64,000 nt of DNA from Cladophialophora immunda. Lineage: Eukaryota > Ascomycota > Eurotiomycetes > Chaetothyriales > Herpotrichiellaceae. Under the pieces are notes generated by a model. That model was not told where the DNA came from and ran no database searches. It saw only the letters and a list, made by a program, of their open reading frames with translations. Below are positions 12,401 through 21,410 of this stretch, one piece after another (position 1 is the stretch's first letter; each line of letters opens with the position of its first letter). The stretch lies in assembly GCF_000835495.1 (NCBI RefSeq), contig NW_015622545.1, positions 2,000,777 to 2,064,776 on the forward strand. Direction: 5' to 3'. The position numbers and the translations under genes are program-made.

Positions 12401-13423
12401 AATACTGAAGATACGACTTCCGACACCTCAGAGAGTGAGCGGGTTCGATCAGCCACCCTAGAGTCCGAAGGGACTTCGGATACCTCGGGAAAACACAGAG
12501 AGCGATCTGTTATTGACCCTACAGAGATCGACGAAGAATCTCTCGACATCGAACAAAAACCACCAAGACCCAGTACCGTGCCAAAGTCGACAATATCTGG
12601 TATATCCGCGCTGAGCTTGCAGTCACCCTCCCCTGATCTTCGGCGTATCGTCAACTCAGAAAAGGCTGGCTTAATGGCCCGGGACCGTGAAAAATATTCC
12701 GTTGACGATCCGCACAATCCCCTCAAGGCCCATATGAAGATTCTACTCGATAAGCTCCAGTTCAAAAACAAAGCGATGTTTGTGACGAGAGCAGCTGATT
12801 GGAGTCCTTGCGGGAGGTGGTGCATCGTAGCTGGAGAATCTTGCCAAACCCTGACCAATGGTTGGGGTGGCTTCGCCGTACTGTATCGTACTGGATTGTC
12901 GGACAAACATAAATCTGACGACGATTTCGACCAAGTTATGGCTATGGCCGATAAGATCAGAGCCATACTCCTCGAGCTAGATGACCCCGAGGAAGTTGGC
13001 GCCAGGCTCAAACAGCTCGATGTCGTACTCAGCCAAATTAATGAGCCTAAGTACTCTGACGACGCCGTGGTACAACTCCAGGTTATGCTGACAGAACTTC
13101 TCGTCGCCCACCCTACAGTCCTCGAGGAGACGCTGAAAGAACTTGGAGAGCCATTGGAAGAGCTTAGCGAAGAATTTCAAGAGACCATCGGTGGCCCAGA
13201 AACCTCGGATGAGGAGGGGTATGAAGACTCTGACGACGGCGAAGAATACGAGGATGCCGAGGAGTCCACAGGAGACGAAGCGCCAGAAGATGATGAAGAA
13301 TTTGAAGATGCCGAAGAAGATGCAAGTGATGCACCGTCTGCGTCCGACACTGAAGAAGTCGAAGACAGCAACAACTCAGAGGCGAGGTTTTATCGTGCGA
13401 AGCTTCGTTCTGGGCGACGGTAG
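9479..13423 (+). CDS. EED: Polycomb PRC2 subunit EED-like WD40 protein with giant insertion
   Basis: A single exon of 1314 residues from the ATG at 9479. Residues about 20-385 match the EED/ESC beta-propeller: NSCAWAYIDPQRPLLIIAG, the WD blade HPLYPWIFATASEDGQIRIF, and the diagnostic HFSTKALHSSYIDCVKF followed by GDLILSK. EED reads H3K27me3 and activates the EZH2-type methyltransferase of PRC2 in the nucleus. The propeller is interrupted after FWDLEQI (about residue 385). About 700 low-complexity residues follow, rich in S, T, P, K and R with internal repeats, before the closing blade resumes at ADWSPCGRWCIVAGES (about 1105-1130). The last 180 residues are strongly acidic. By my manual alignment the aromatic-cage Tyr in CAWAY is kept, and the Trp-Tyr pair appears as FY. 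Human EED is only about 440 residues. Confidence 0.85.
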   Translation: MGTRAKKQAFELPKIKYIYTQPGKDRFTFYDVKFWPYSTPPCDEPIFAVISQREVIIGRLSAKTRCTVTILHHLTDPDVQGNRESLGLNSCAWAYIDPQRPLLIIAGALGLIKVIDVIKGQTVKPLIQHVNGNINDIAVHPLYPWIFATASEDGQIRIFDLRRCEVPRISPMIISCGSGTDGHRAGVLTVSWHETGRYLVTAGFDHQICVWTIPDLGIRSPFWQKIDPARVKRHFFETMWIYYPHFSTKALHSSYIDCVKFFGDLILSKAATENKIVLWKVTGFDSRKPPPPPMTAVKTAIYLDTRNGFMRTVVVDEDGAKRWEVPSEFRNTASYKRLLEFAAPYSDTFYLRFGLLLPSPAYPDLHPLITYGNAASELRFWDLEQILAGHAGERDGSDKRRGRKRKRPEAEVLPTREKRPKMEVPPVQEKTSKLKVLPAREKRSKIEANPPSKAQTRQRQVPRGASEKRSLRLQRQLPTVKLENVVIKCGSIQIKQGPAEIKEEARDARQESSDTIRPTLLTRAIEDVKFPAPSTLVGRSTSSGSDVVRPSSNTKVGKKESLVIPVKKLTRSKQISIQLGDIRIDRPVIPSMPLQGSTGPEPPLIPLPEMKYDDLFRFSSSKRSSTRPTPNAIRPTPNMSDSKTQPYSTHSRSSTRSKPYADQPTPNVSDSKALSSTVPVSSRPPSPSKSDGSRPSLDAPDGGSMSPMDSARRPPQLKTEAIQLSQDPPRIKRDENPVKRSARLTPHTTSPSPAATDIARDSDPVRKSARLTQRSLLPSPAASDDTDTARVSPLSASRAALQSPAASDTAIDSKGVKSSVLSTPHTPSLSPAGPDNSREATSARRSTRLKVKTKNRETKTRDAVRDTPPVEWPLASQSPVVLQPLCNPGVTTDSIRSQRVIPEPQIIVVHESSSESEEELSSALEMRQRSHNTRQLARETSESLDFDENILDSIEIGGEFFDAVGSERYRSTSLNTEDTTSDTSESERVRSATLESEGTSDTSGKHRERSVIDPTEIDEESLDIEQKPPRPSTVPKSTISGISALSLQSPSPDLRRIVNSEKAGLMARDREKYSVDDPHNPLKAHMKILLDKLQFKNKAMFVTRAADWSPCGRWCIVAGESCQTLTNGWGGFAVLYRTGLSDKHKSDDDFDQVMAMADKIRAILLELDDPEEVGARLKQLDVVLSQINEPKYSDDAVVQLQVMLTELLVAHPTVLEETLKELGEPLEELSEEFQETIGGPETSDEEGYEDSDDGEEYEDAEESTGDEAPEDDEEFEDAEEDASDAPSASDTEEVEDSNNSEARFYRAKLRSGRR
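10705..10830 (+). repeat. Degenerate coding repeat in the EED-like insertion
   Basis: Three successive 12-13 residue units of the form LPxREKRxKxEV are encoded here (LPTREKRPKMEV, PPVQEKTSKLKV, LPAREKRSKIEA). Further degenerate repeats follow in the same insertion: PTPNxSDSK near 11360-11490 and SARLTxxxxSPSPAASD near 11690-11990. Confidence 0.7.
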
Positions 13424-14123
13424 CAGAGCTGATATGATTCTTGTGCAGTATTCTTATGACCTCGTCCTTCATCTTCGGTAAAATACCTAGGGATGGAGAG
13501 GTATCCCTCCGTACAAAGTACCTAGTCGTCATATCTCCAAGCTTGCGAATTCCAGTACTTTGTTTTACAATTTCACTTGGCTCAGAAGGCTATAGATGCA
13601 ACAGTCCTTTGTTTCTCCCCTGGATATTCTATCGCCTCATGACACCGATCTTCGCTATGAGCCCTGAACTACGGTGTAGTCTCTCTAAGGCCCTGTTATG
13701 CGTACCTTGTAGATAGCAATCCCAAAGCACTAGTAATTTTAGCTCGGTGTTTTGGATGCTTAGCACCGACCTAGCGGAGTCCCCGGTGTTAGAACAACAA
13801 GCTTCCAGTATCCAGCGGTGCAATGTTACTCCGCCCCGTGGTGTGCCATGGGCCGTGGCACAACTTCCAGAAACTTCAACCACCCACCGTACCAGAGACC
13901 ATCCACTTACGCGAGGCCTGCAGATACGAGTAAAACAAGCGCCGGATGCATGCTCGCTTCGTGTCGCGATTCGCTTCGCCTCGCCTCGCACTGCGCACCT
14001 CCCGTTCTGCTCACGCGCCGAATTCCCCGGGGCGGCGTTCTTCTGGGGTTTTGTGGCTCCCTTCTCGATTGAGATTCCGACAGTGAGATACACCTCATAG
14101 TATCTTCCGACACGCTGGCCAAC
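13424..14123. other. Intergenic region between the EED-like and RA-PH genes
   Basis: About 700 bases without a recognisable gene. It should hold the 3' end of the EED-like transcript and the promoter of the next plus-strand gene, whose start context is CCAACATGAG. No repeat or RNA gene seen. Confidence 0.5.
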
Positions 14124-16358
14124 ATGAGTGGCGACACCCAAAATCCATCCGCACAATCCGCGCAAACTCAAAAGTTCTTACGATACCGATCAGTTCGTCA
14201 ATCGGCTGTCAAAGAAGCTGCGCCTCAAGATCCTCCCCCTCCCTTGCCGCAGACGTCACAGACCTCGTTGACGCGCCTACCCTCGAGATACCATCGGCGG
14301 CCACCAGCGACTCAAAGTGCGCCATTACCGAACGAACCGCCCTTGCCTCCTAGCGTTAATACCGCGACGGTCTCAAGACCTCGAGGCCGGACCTTGCACG
14401 ATGCGTCTGAACAGGATGGGCAGGCGGGACAGGCAGAAAACGGCGCGCGCCGAATGGTCATTCAGCACAGCGGCTCGCGACCTACGACTAGGCCGACGAC
14501 CGGCAGAAGCACTCCACGCAAGCAGACTTTGACGTCGAGTATACAAGAGCCGTCGCCGGACGAGCTTCGGAGATCCCTCGAAGCTGCCAGGGAAGAAGCG
14601 CGTTTGCTTTTGGAAGGGGAACAAGACCGAGTCAGGGCGCTAAGGCAGCAGGAGGCCCGGCGGCGGCATAACGAGCGGGAAAAGCGCAGAAAACAGGAAG
14701 AGAAATTAGCGCAAGAGACTCGGCAGCGAGAGGCTGAGGATGTGGCGCGACTAGAAGCCAGAACACGGCCGGACCGCACTCGACCTGAAGACACCCAGCA
14801 CTGTGAGCAAGATGTTGATGAGCAGTATGAAGCTCCAGCGTCATCGACACCGGACCCTGTTCTTGACGTGAACAAATCGAGGACGCGTACATTAGTCATA
14901 GGCGGACAAGCCTCCTCCGGCAAACAAGGTGAACGTGCACATCACCGCCGTGCATCATCCGCGGTTGAGCAGCTACGACAGAAGCCAAAACAAAGTCATT
15001 CTAGAACAAACAGCGCCGGTAAGAACGACGAGAAGACCAATAGTCAAGCACCTATCCCTAAACCCAACTTCGATGCCCCAGTATCGGCAGTAAACGCTGG
15101 AGAACGGAGGGTAAGCGTCAAATGTAAGGAAGCGCTCGTTACTCTCCCTATTACACCCTCTACTACATCCAAGGACGTGCTGAGTTCCGCCTCCCTCTGC
15201 ATGTCCCAGCCGATTGACCCTCGAACGGCTGTCCTGCTGGAGTCCTTTTCTCAGCTCGGGCTAGAGCGACCGCTGCGAAGATATGAGCGGATACGTGACG
15301 TGATGAACTCCTGGGACAGTGACACACAGAATCATGTCTTCATCATGGCTGAAGGTGAATGTGCTGCCCCAGGCTTGCAGCTCGCAGACGCTCCCAAACA
15401 GCAACCTTACGGGACCGTAGTAAACATCTACCATTCACAGAGGCCTGGAAAATGGGATAAACGCTGGTTGAGACTGAGGGAGGACGGCCAGATCACCACA
15501 TCCAAGAATGAAAGTGGCATTGATTCCACCAACATCTGCCACTTGTCAGACTTTGACCTGTATACTCCCACCGCCCGACAGATCAAAAAGCTCAAGCCTC
15601 CTAAGAAGCTGTGCTTTGCCCTGAAAAGCCAGGAGAAGTCGGCCATGTTCCTAGACGGGGCAAACTTCGCGCACTTCTTCTGCACCAAGGACAAGACGGT
15701 CGCCGACAGATGGTATCATGCCGTTCATTCGTGGCGGAGTTGGTACCTGGTCAACATGCTTGGTGAGGGTCAACAGAAAACGACTGACCCGGCAGAAAGG
15801 CTAGGGCAAGGAAGCAGACCAGGGACAAGGGGGTCCAAAGAATCGTTGCCCTACGTGCTCGGCTCTTTCAAACCACTTCTGGATTTCGGTTCCACCTTTG
15901 AGGGAAAGCGAAAGCCAGAGTCGGACGTCGCGCATCGGGCGTCACAATCTGATGACCAGAGGCCGTTGATTGATTTCGTACCCGAGAGACCGAGCATTGA
16001 CGAGAAAGCGGGCAGCCCGAAATTCCCTTCGAGGCCACCAGGAGCTCCACCTACATCGTTTCCGCGAAAGCTTATGGTCGAGTCAGCAACGAATGGCACC
16101 GGCGAAGACACAGACGGACCATTTACTGGAACGGGTCTCCTTGCCCGGAGCGCCAGTCGTCGATCGCAGGGCGGGCACCGATCAGGTCGCGGCGCCCCAG
16201 GCAAGCCTTTAGTTGATCTCACTCCCACGAGCGAGTTCACTGACGGTAGTTTGCTACGGAAGATGGAAGCAATGGCACCTCAGCAGGGAGTGCTGGAACC
16301 GAAGATCGACCGGCTGAAGCGGAGAGAGGTGGACATCGCGGTTGGCGAGGGATTCTAG
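14124..16358 (+). CDS. RA-PH domain protein, adaptor-like
   Basis: A single exon of 744 residues. The N-terminal third is disordered, with a proline-rich stretch (PPPPLPQ) and an R/E/Q-rich predicted coiled coil at about residues 150-225. A Ras-association-like domain follows at about 325-425 (GERRVSVKCKEALVTLPI to VFIMAEGE). A PH domain lies at about 428-550 (YGTVVNIYHSQRPGKWDKRW, CFALKSQEK, ADRWYHAVHSWRSWYLV). This order, coiled coil then RA then PH, is that of the Grb10/RIAM-type modules that couple small GTPases and phosphoinositides to actin. I infer a cortical or membrane signalling role. The C-terminal 200 residues look disordered, ending in a short charged helix. No fungal gene name is assigned. 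Confidence 0.8.
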   Translation: MSGDTQNPSAQSAQTQKFLRYRSVRQSAVKEAAPQDPPPPLPQTSQTSLTRLPSRYHRRPPATQSAPLPNEPPLPPSVNTATVSRPRGRTLHDASEQDGQAGQAENGARRMVIQHSGSRPTTRPTTGRSTPRKQTLTSSIQEPSPDELRRSLEAAREEARLLLEGEQDRVRALRQQEARRRHNEREKRRKQEEKLAQETRQREAEDVARLEARTRPDRTRPEDTQHCEQDVDEQYEAPASSTPDPVLDVNKSRTRTLVIGGQASSGKQGERAHHRRASSAVEQLRQKPKQSHSRTNSAGKNDEKTNSQAPIPKPNFDAPVSAVNAGERRVSVKCKEALVTLPITPSTTSKDVLSSASLCMSQPIDPRTAVLLESFSQLGLERPLRRYERIRDVMNSWDSDTQNHVFIMAEGECAAPGLQLADAPKQQPYGTVVNIYHSQRPGKWDKRWLRLREDGQITTSKNESGIDSTNICHLSDFDLYTPTARQIKKLKPPKKLCFALKSQEKSAMFLDGANFAHFFCTKDKTVADRWYHAVHSWRSWYLVNMLGEGQQKTTDPAERLGQGSRPGTRGSKESLPYVLGSFKPLLDFGSTFEGKRKPESDVAHRASQSDDQRPLIDFVPERPSIDEKAGSPKFPSRPPGAPPTSFPRKLMVESATNGTGEDTDGPFTGTGLLARSASRRSQGGHRSGRGAPGKPLVDLTPTSEFTDGSLLRKMEAMAPQQGVLEPKIDRLKRREVDIAVGEGF

Positions 16359-17135
16359 CTGCATCACCTAGCTCCTGGTGAGCAGAACAGCAAGACGAGG
16401 CACCTCACTGAGAGGATTGCACAATCGCTCATGCAGCTGGTGACTGGAAGGATGAGATTACGATGTGGCTGAATGAGCTTATGAAAGAGGGTTTGCTTAT
16501 GTTTTGTGTATATATACTATAACCACATTGCGAGTTCCGTCCTATTTACCATGACTCTAACTGTTGGAGGACGGTCCAAAGTCACCGCTGTTCCCCAAAA
16601 CCTGTTGTAAGGGGCAAATCCTACTAGGCGGGTTGGTAGAGAGACATTGGGGCTCGGAGTCCACGTCGATCAGCCAGCTCGCTTCTAATACCTTACGCCG
16701 TGCGCATCGAAACCACACCACTCGGCGGGTGGTCATGACATGCCATTCACCTGGGCAATCAGGGCACCTCTGAAGTTCGAAGACATACGGCAGTCACGGT
16801 CCAGGCCTTTTCGACAAGCGTTGTGAAACAGCCCTTGTTGCTCTCGACAAAGATGGCTAGCTATTCATGCAGGCGGGCGCCAATCGAGTCTTCGACAGCA
16901 ACGCCTGGCACCTGGGGCTGCGCAGGACCGAAATCTCTGCTGCAGCGCAGCCTGACGGCACGATGCTCGCCAACAAAGAGCTTCCATCTTCCTGCAACAA
17001 TCTCCCTCGTATCTCCGTGGAGTGCGCAATGCTTTGTGACATTGGGAAAACATCCACATAGCCGTTGTGGATGACCACCTCCGCCTTGGAAAACCGGCAT
17101 CGACGTGGAGCGCTAACCGACCATGCGACACGACG
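16359..17135. other. Intergenic region before the STAND gene
   Basis: About 780 bases with no convincing gene. A TATA-like stretch, GTGTATATATACTATAA, lies at about 16506-16522, just past the RA-PH stop codon, and could belong to either gene. Nothing else recognised. Confidence 0.45.
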
Positions 17136-20100
17136 ATGGACCCCATCAGCGCCCTAGCCCTTGCCTGCAACGTCACGCAGCTCGTCGAACAAGCGATCGA
17201 GGCGGTCGGTGTGTGCAGGGAAATCTACGAGCGAGGTTCGCTGGACGAGAACGATAAGATTGAAGAGTCTGCCGAAGGCATTGCGGCTGCCAACAAGAAT
17301 CTGGAAGCTACACTCAAGGCCCAGAAGACCACACCGTCCAGTCGTCCGACGCGGCTGCAGAAGATCGTGGACGATTCTGCGGCGACCACGGCTGAGCTCA
17401 AGAAGGTGCTGAACCAGTTGAAGCTCTCCAAGAAACAGGGCAACAAGCAGACCGGCAGCGCTTTCAAGACGAGTTTGAGGGCCATCTTCAAGAGAGGGAC
17501 CATCGAGAGTCTCCGGAGGAAACTGGAACAGCAAGATGCGGCCTTGCGTTCAGCCATTCTAAAAGATCTCTAGTAAGTGGTGATGGCCGTTCTTGTCTCT
17601 CATCTGCTGTGTAGCTGGATCGCAATCATGGCATCTTCAAGAAGAATGTACTCGTTCACTTTGTCTCCACAGCGTGACGTCTTAGAGCCAGAGTCTCGCC
17701 TTGTCCTAATGTCCCAGGTCTCCAATGCTGATTCTGCAATTCAACATCAAAGTTGGTCAGGACGACCTGACGCGAAGAAACGAGTTCAAAGCCTTATCCG
17801 ATGGCCAGAAAGACGCCATCACCCAAGTCTTGGGAAAATTGCAAGTAGTATCAAAGGATGTTGCAACATCGATCAAAGCTTCGGAAACAGTTTTGGCGGC
17901 GCGTCTCACCAGCCAAGATGCCCAGCTCGAACAGAGCATGCGCATGCTCTCAACAGACATTCCAGCCACGGTCCAAGGGTCAGAGGCCAGATTGATGAAT
18001 CGCTTCGATGGCCAGGAGTCCCTCCTCAAGGACGCGGCTCAGAAGCAGGGTGTTCAGACAGAGTATTTACAGGATCAAGCACACGACGCACTGAGAACCC
18101 GGCTGCTCGACGCTTTGGCGTTTCCGGAGATGAATGAACGACGCAACATGATCGAGCAGCGCGTCGGCGACTTCGGCGAGACTTACGGCTGGATATTCGG
18201 TCCCACAGACGACGACGAGCCTAACGATGACGATGAGGATCGCTTTCATCCTGGAAGATCCCATGCATTCGTCGAATGGCTTCGAACTGGCCAAGAGATC
18301 TTCTGGATCAGCGGGAAACCTGGTAGTGGGAAGAGCAGCCTCATGGGCTTTATCTATCGAAATCTTCAGCCTGGGCGCCGAGCCTTTGCCCATTTGGAAG
18401 CATGGGCAAACCCACAACCTGTCCGCATACTCAGTTTCTGGTTTTTCAGGCCGGCCACAAGGGTTTTGTTGAAATCTCTCGAAGGATTCTGGAGGTCACT
18501 ATGCTTTCAGATCCTTGGCATGGACAAGGATATTGTGACAAAAATTCAAGCTGACGTCGACAATGCAGCACCCGACAGCCTACGAGCATGCCTTGTCAAG
18601 CCGGGCTCCCACGCTCAATCTTGGACAAACATTGAACTAAAGTCGTGGCTACACTATCTGCTTGATCACTCTACATTTAATTATTGCTTGGTGGTTGACG
18701 GGCTTGATGAGGTTCCGAATGAACGTGAAGCTTTGCTCGATGCAATCCGAGTTATTGCGCAGAGCTCCAACAAGATCAAGATTTGTTGTTCAAGCCGACC
18801 CGAGAATCTCTTTCAGCGCGCTCTTGAGCAATATCCGTTCCTGCGCTTGCAGGACTTCAATTATGGGGATATCATGTCACATTGCAGAAAGCACCTCTCT
18901 ACTACGAGAGCTGCTTCTTTTACAGAGCGCATAGCCCGTCGGGCTGACGGCGTTTTTCTATGGGCTTATCTTGTGGTGAAAGAACTCAGCACCGCTGCAT
19001 ACCTAGATGACCTGGAAGAATTGGAGCAACGCCTTGAAGAATGTCCGAGTGAAATGAACGAACTGTTCATTTTCTTAATTGAGCGGCAGGACAAATTCTA
19101 TGCGAAACACCCAAAGCCATACCTGCGCCTAATTGATGTTGCAACCAGGAAGGGTATGGAAGCATCCCTGCTTGATGTGCTTGTGGCTTCCCAGGAACAG
19201 GAGAGGTTGAGTTGCAACTTCCCTGACAATCTGGACGCGCAGTTTTTGACATCTTTGAATGCTGTGGCTGAGAATTTTGAAGCCAGCGTGGTGGCAAGAT
19301 GCGCAGGACTCGTCGAATTCATCGAGCAGTCAACCGACTCAGCTCACAACCCATTTTTCCCCGAGACCTTCGCCCACAAAGCATTGGCCAGAGTTAAAAA
19401 GTTGGAGGCGCATTTCATCCATCGGAGCGCACAAGACTTCCTTGTGGACAGCGAAAGCGGTGCTGCGTTGCTTCGGTCCTGTAACATCTCCGAGCAGGAG
19501 GCCTTCCGACGTTTGATGACTGCTTCAGCGGTCATATTCTTTCTCAATGACAATCATGAGACCCCCTTCAGAATTTTGGAGGCTGCTGAAGAAATAGACT
19601 GGGCGCTCTGGACTGAATTCGACACAATAGTCATAGATCATGCCCTTGTGACATCCCAGAAGCGTCGGCCACTAGCATTGCCCCCTTCACTGTCCGGGGA
19701 CGAGGTCGAAAATAGACGACTGGCCAAGGTTCAACCTCGCTTCGGGATAATATGTCCACATCTCTCACCCCTCAAGAATGTTGTCTTTACCTATGCCGTT
19801 ACATGGGGATTGACTCGATATCTGGAAGCAAAATTGAGCATGCTGGGAATGGAGGAATTAACTCTTGTGTCCGGCTTCTATGCAAGTTTACTCTTCGACT
19901 ATACTGTAGACGTGCACAGGAAAGCTGACTACGACCTCCTTGCGATATTCAAGCCTCACATCTCCTGGACGCAAAACCTCACATTGTATCATTTCTGGCG
20001 TCAGGACTACTGTTACGTCCGTGTTACTCGCCCTTTCTGGCAACAATTTCGACTGGACTCCCTCTATGAAGCCTCAAGCTCGAGCATTCTGGGAGCGCTT

Positions 20101-20730
20101 CAGCAACGAGGGGATCGTGTTGGTTGGATCTTGAGTGGCATTGAAGGTGAAGCGCCCGGCCTGAGGGCATGGCTCATTTTCGATAATGGGATGGAGTGGA
20201 CAATTTATCCTGAACCGGACGAACCGGACGAACCGCTAGCTTCGACCATGAATGCAATGGCAGACAGCTGCGATATCCTCAGGTTTCACATCACTCTACA
20301 GGCCGGCCCCCCCAGTGTACAATTCCTTCAATGTTCCCCTGCAGGACTCGATCGCTTTTTGGAAATTGGCGCCTCTACCAGTGAGTCGCTACAGCAGATC
20401 ATCCTCGAAAGCCATCCCGAATTTACGGTCGGCAAACATATGGCTGGTTTTCTGAACCACCATATAGCCAGCTTGTCCGCAGTAGAGATCGCGAGGGTTG
20501 TGTTCGCACATCGTTCTAGAGAATACCATTCCATCTATGGAAATAACGCTTACATTTTCTCCCAAGGTCGCATCTATAACGTACTTGTTTCTGAGAGAGA
20601 GTCCTGGGAAGAAAGGTTGCTCTCCGGAATATTCTGCGAGGATTTCGAGACCGACCCTGAGCATGATCCGGTATTGAACGAGATTCTGAAGATACTGCAG
20701 GAATATAGAAATAAGCGTGCGAGGGGGTAG
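17136..20730 (+). CDS. Fungal STAND (NLR-like) NACHT protein
   Basis: The N-terminus MDPISALALACNVTQLVEQA is the helical domain typical of fungal STAND proteins. It is followed by coiled-coil regions, then a NACHT NTPase: Walker A ISGKPGSGKSS near 18308-18340, Walker B CLVVDGLDEV near 18685-18715, and sensor CCSSRPEN. No ankyrin, WD40 or TPR repeats follow; the C-terminal 550 residues have no repeat structure. Such proteins act in programmed cell death and non-self recognition. A best-guess model is 17136-17572, 17615-17717, 17761-20730 (1169 residues). The 17573-17760 part is uncertain: joining the GTAAGT at 17573 directly to the CAG at 17715 makes a stop codon, and the second intron would be only 43 nt. 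A damaged allele is possible. Confidence 0.7.
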
Positions 20731-21410
20731 ATCCGAGTCGGAGCAAGATGCATAGTATCGGGGAGGATCAATCCGCGCAGAGCATACTCCTCCTTTCACC
20801 CATGTCCCTATGTATATGTATCACTCTCTACCATGGCAGAGCCCTCCAAGAGCCATCTCTCCGTCTCGTCGTAACCCTAGGTGCGTTAACATGTTCGATC
20901 CGTCCTCCTAAACGACAATGACTAGAATCAGCGAGCGTGCACCCCAGGCAGGCTCAATGGCAGCGGCTCCGCGTCGCGCTCCGTGTTTAATAGTATGTTT
21001 GTTCATAGGACGTGTATATAGAATGCTGCTGACATATTATCCAGGCCAACTGTGGGGTTGATTAAGCGGCAATGATGTACGCGCAGTGCCCTCCAAGCAA
21101 ATCTACCACTTGAGCACTACAGTTGCGCGGAAGAAGCTTCCAGCGTGCGCCTCCGGGTTGTTCGTAAAGAGGTGTGCTTGTTATTGTGGCTTGGGAACAT
21201 CTCCTCGTGAGCTGCGCGAGTTGCTTCCTTTCGCCCACGCAGGATGAGATCATGTCACTCACTGTCATGTCCTTCATTTCGCACCACTTCATATTGCTTT
21301 GCAAGAGTTGGAATATTCAACCGCCGTGCAGGTATTTGAGTGAGTGGCTTGCACCCTCAATCGTCTTCACCGGCAGGCGAAACGTCCATTCCTTCCTCCC
21401 TTGACCGACT
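20731..21410. other. Convergent intergenic region, STAND gene and erdS
   Basis: About 680 bases between two stop codons. It should hold both 3' untranslated regions. No gene, RNA or strong repeat seen. Confidence 0.5.

Noticed and set aside
17577..18137. Alternative frame overlapping the STAND gene
   Set aside because: Past 17717 its translation has no conserved block, whereas the other frame continues into the NACHT domain. Only 17615-17717 is used, tentatively, as an exon.
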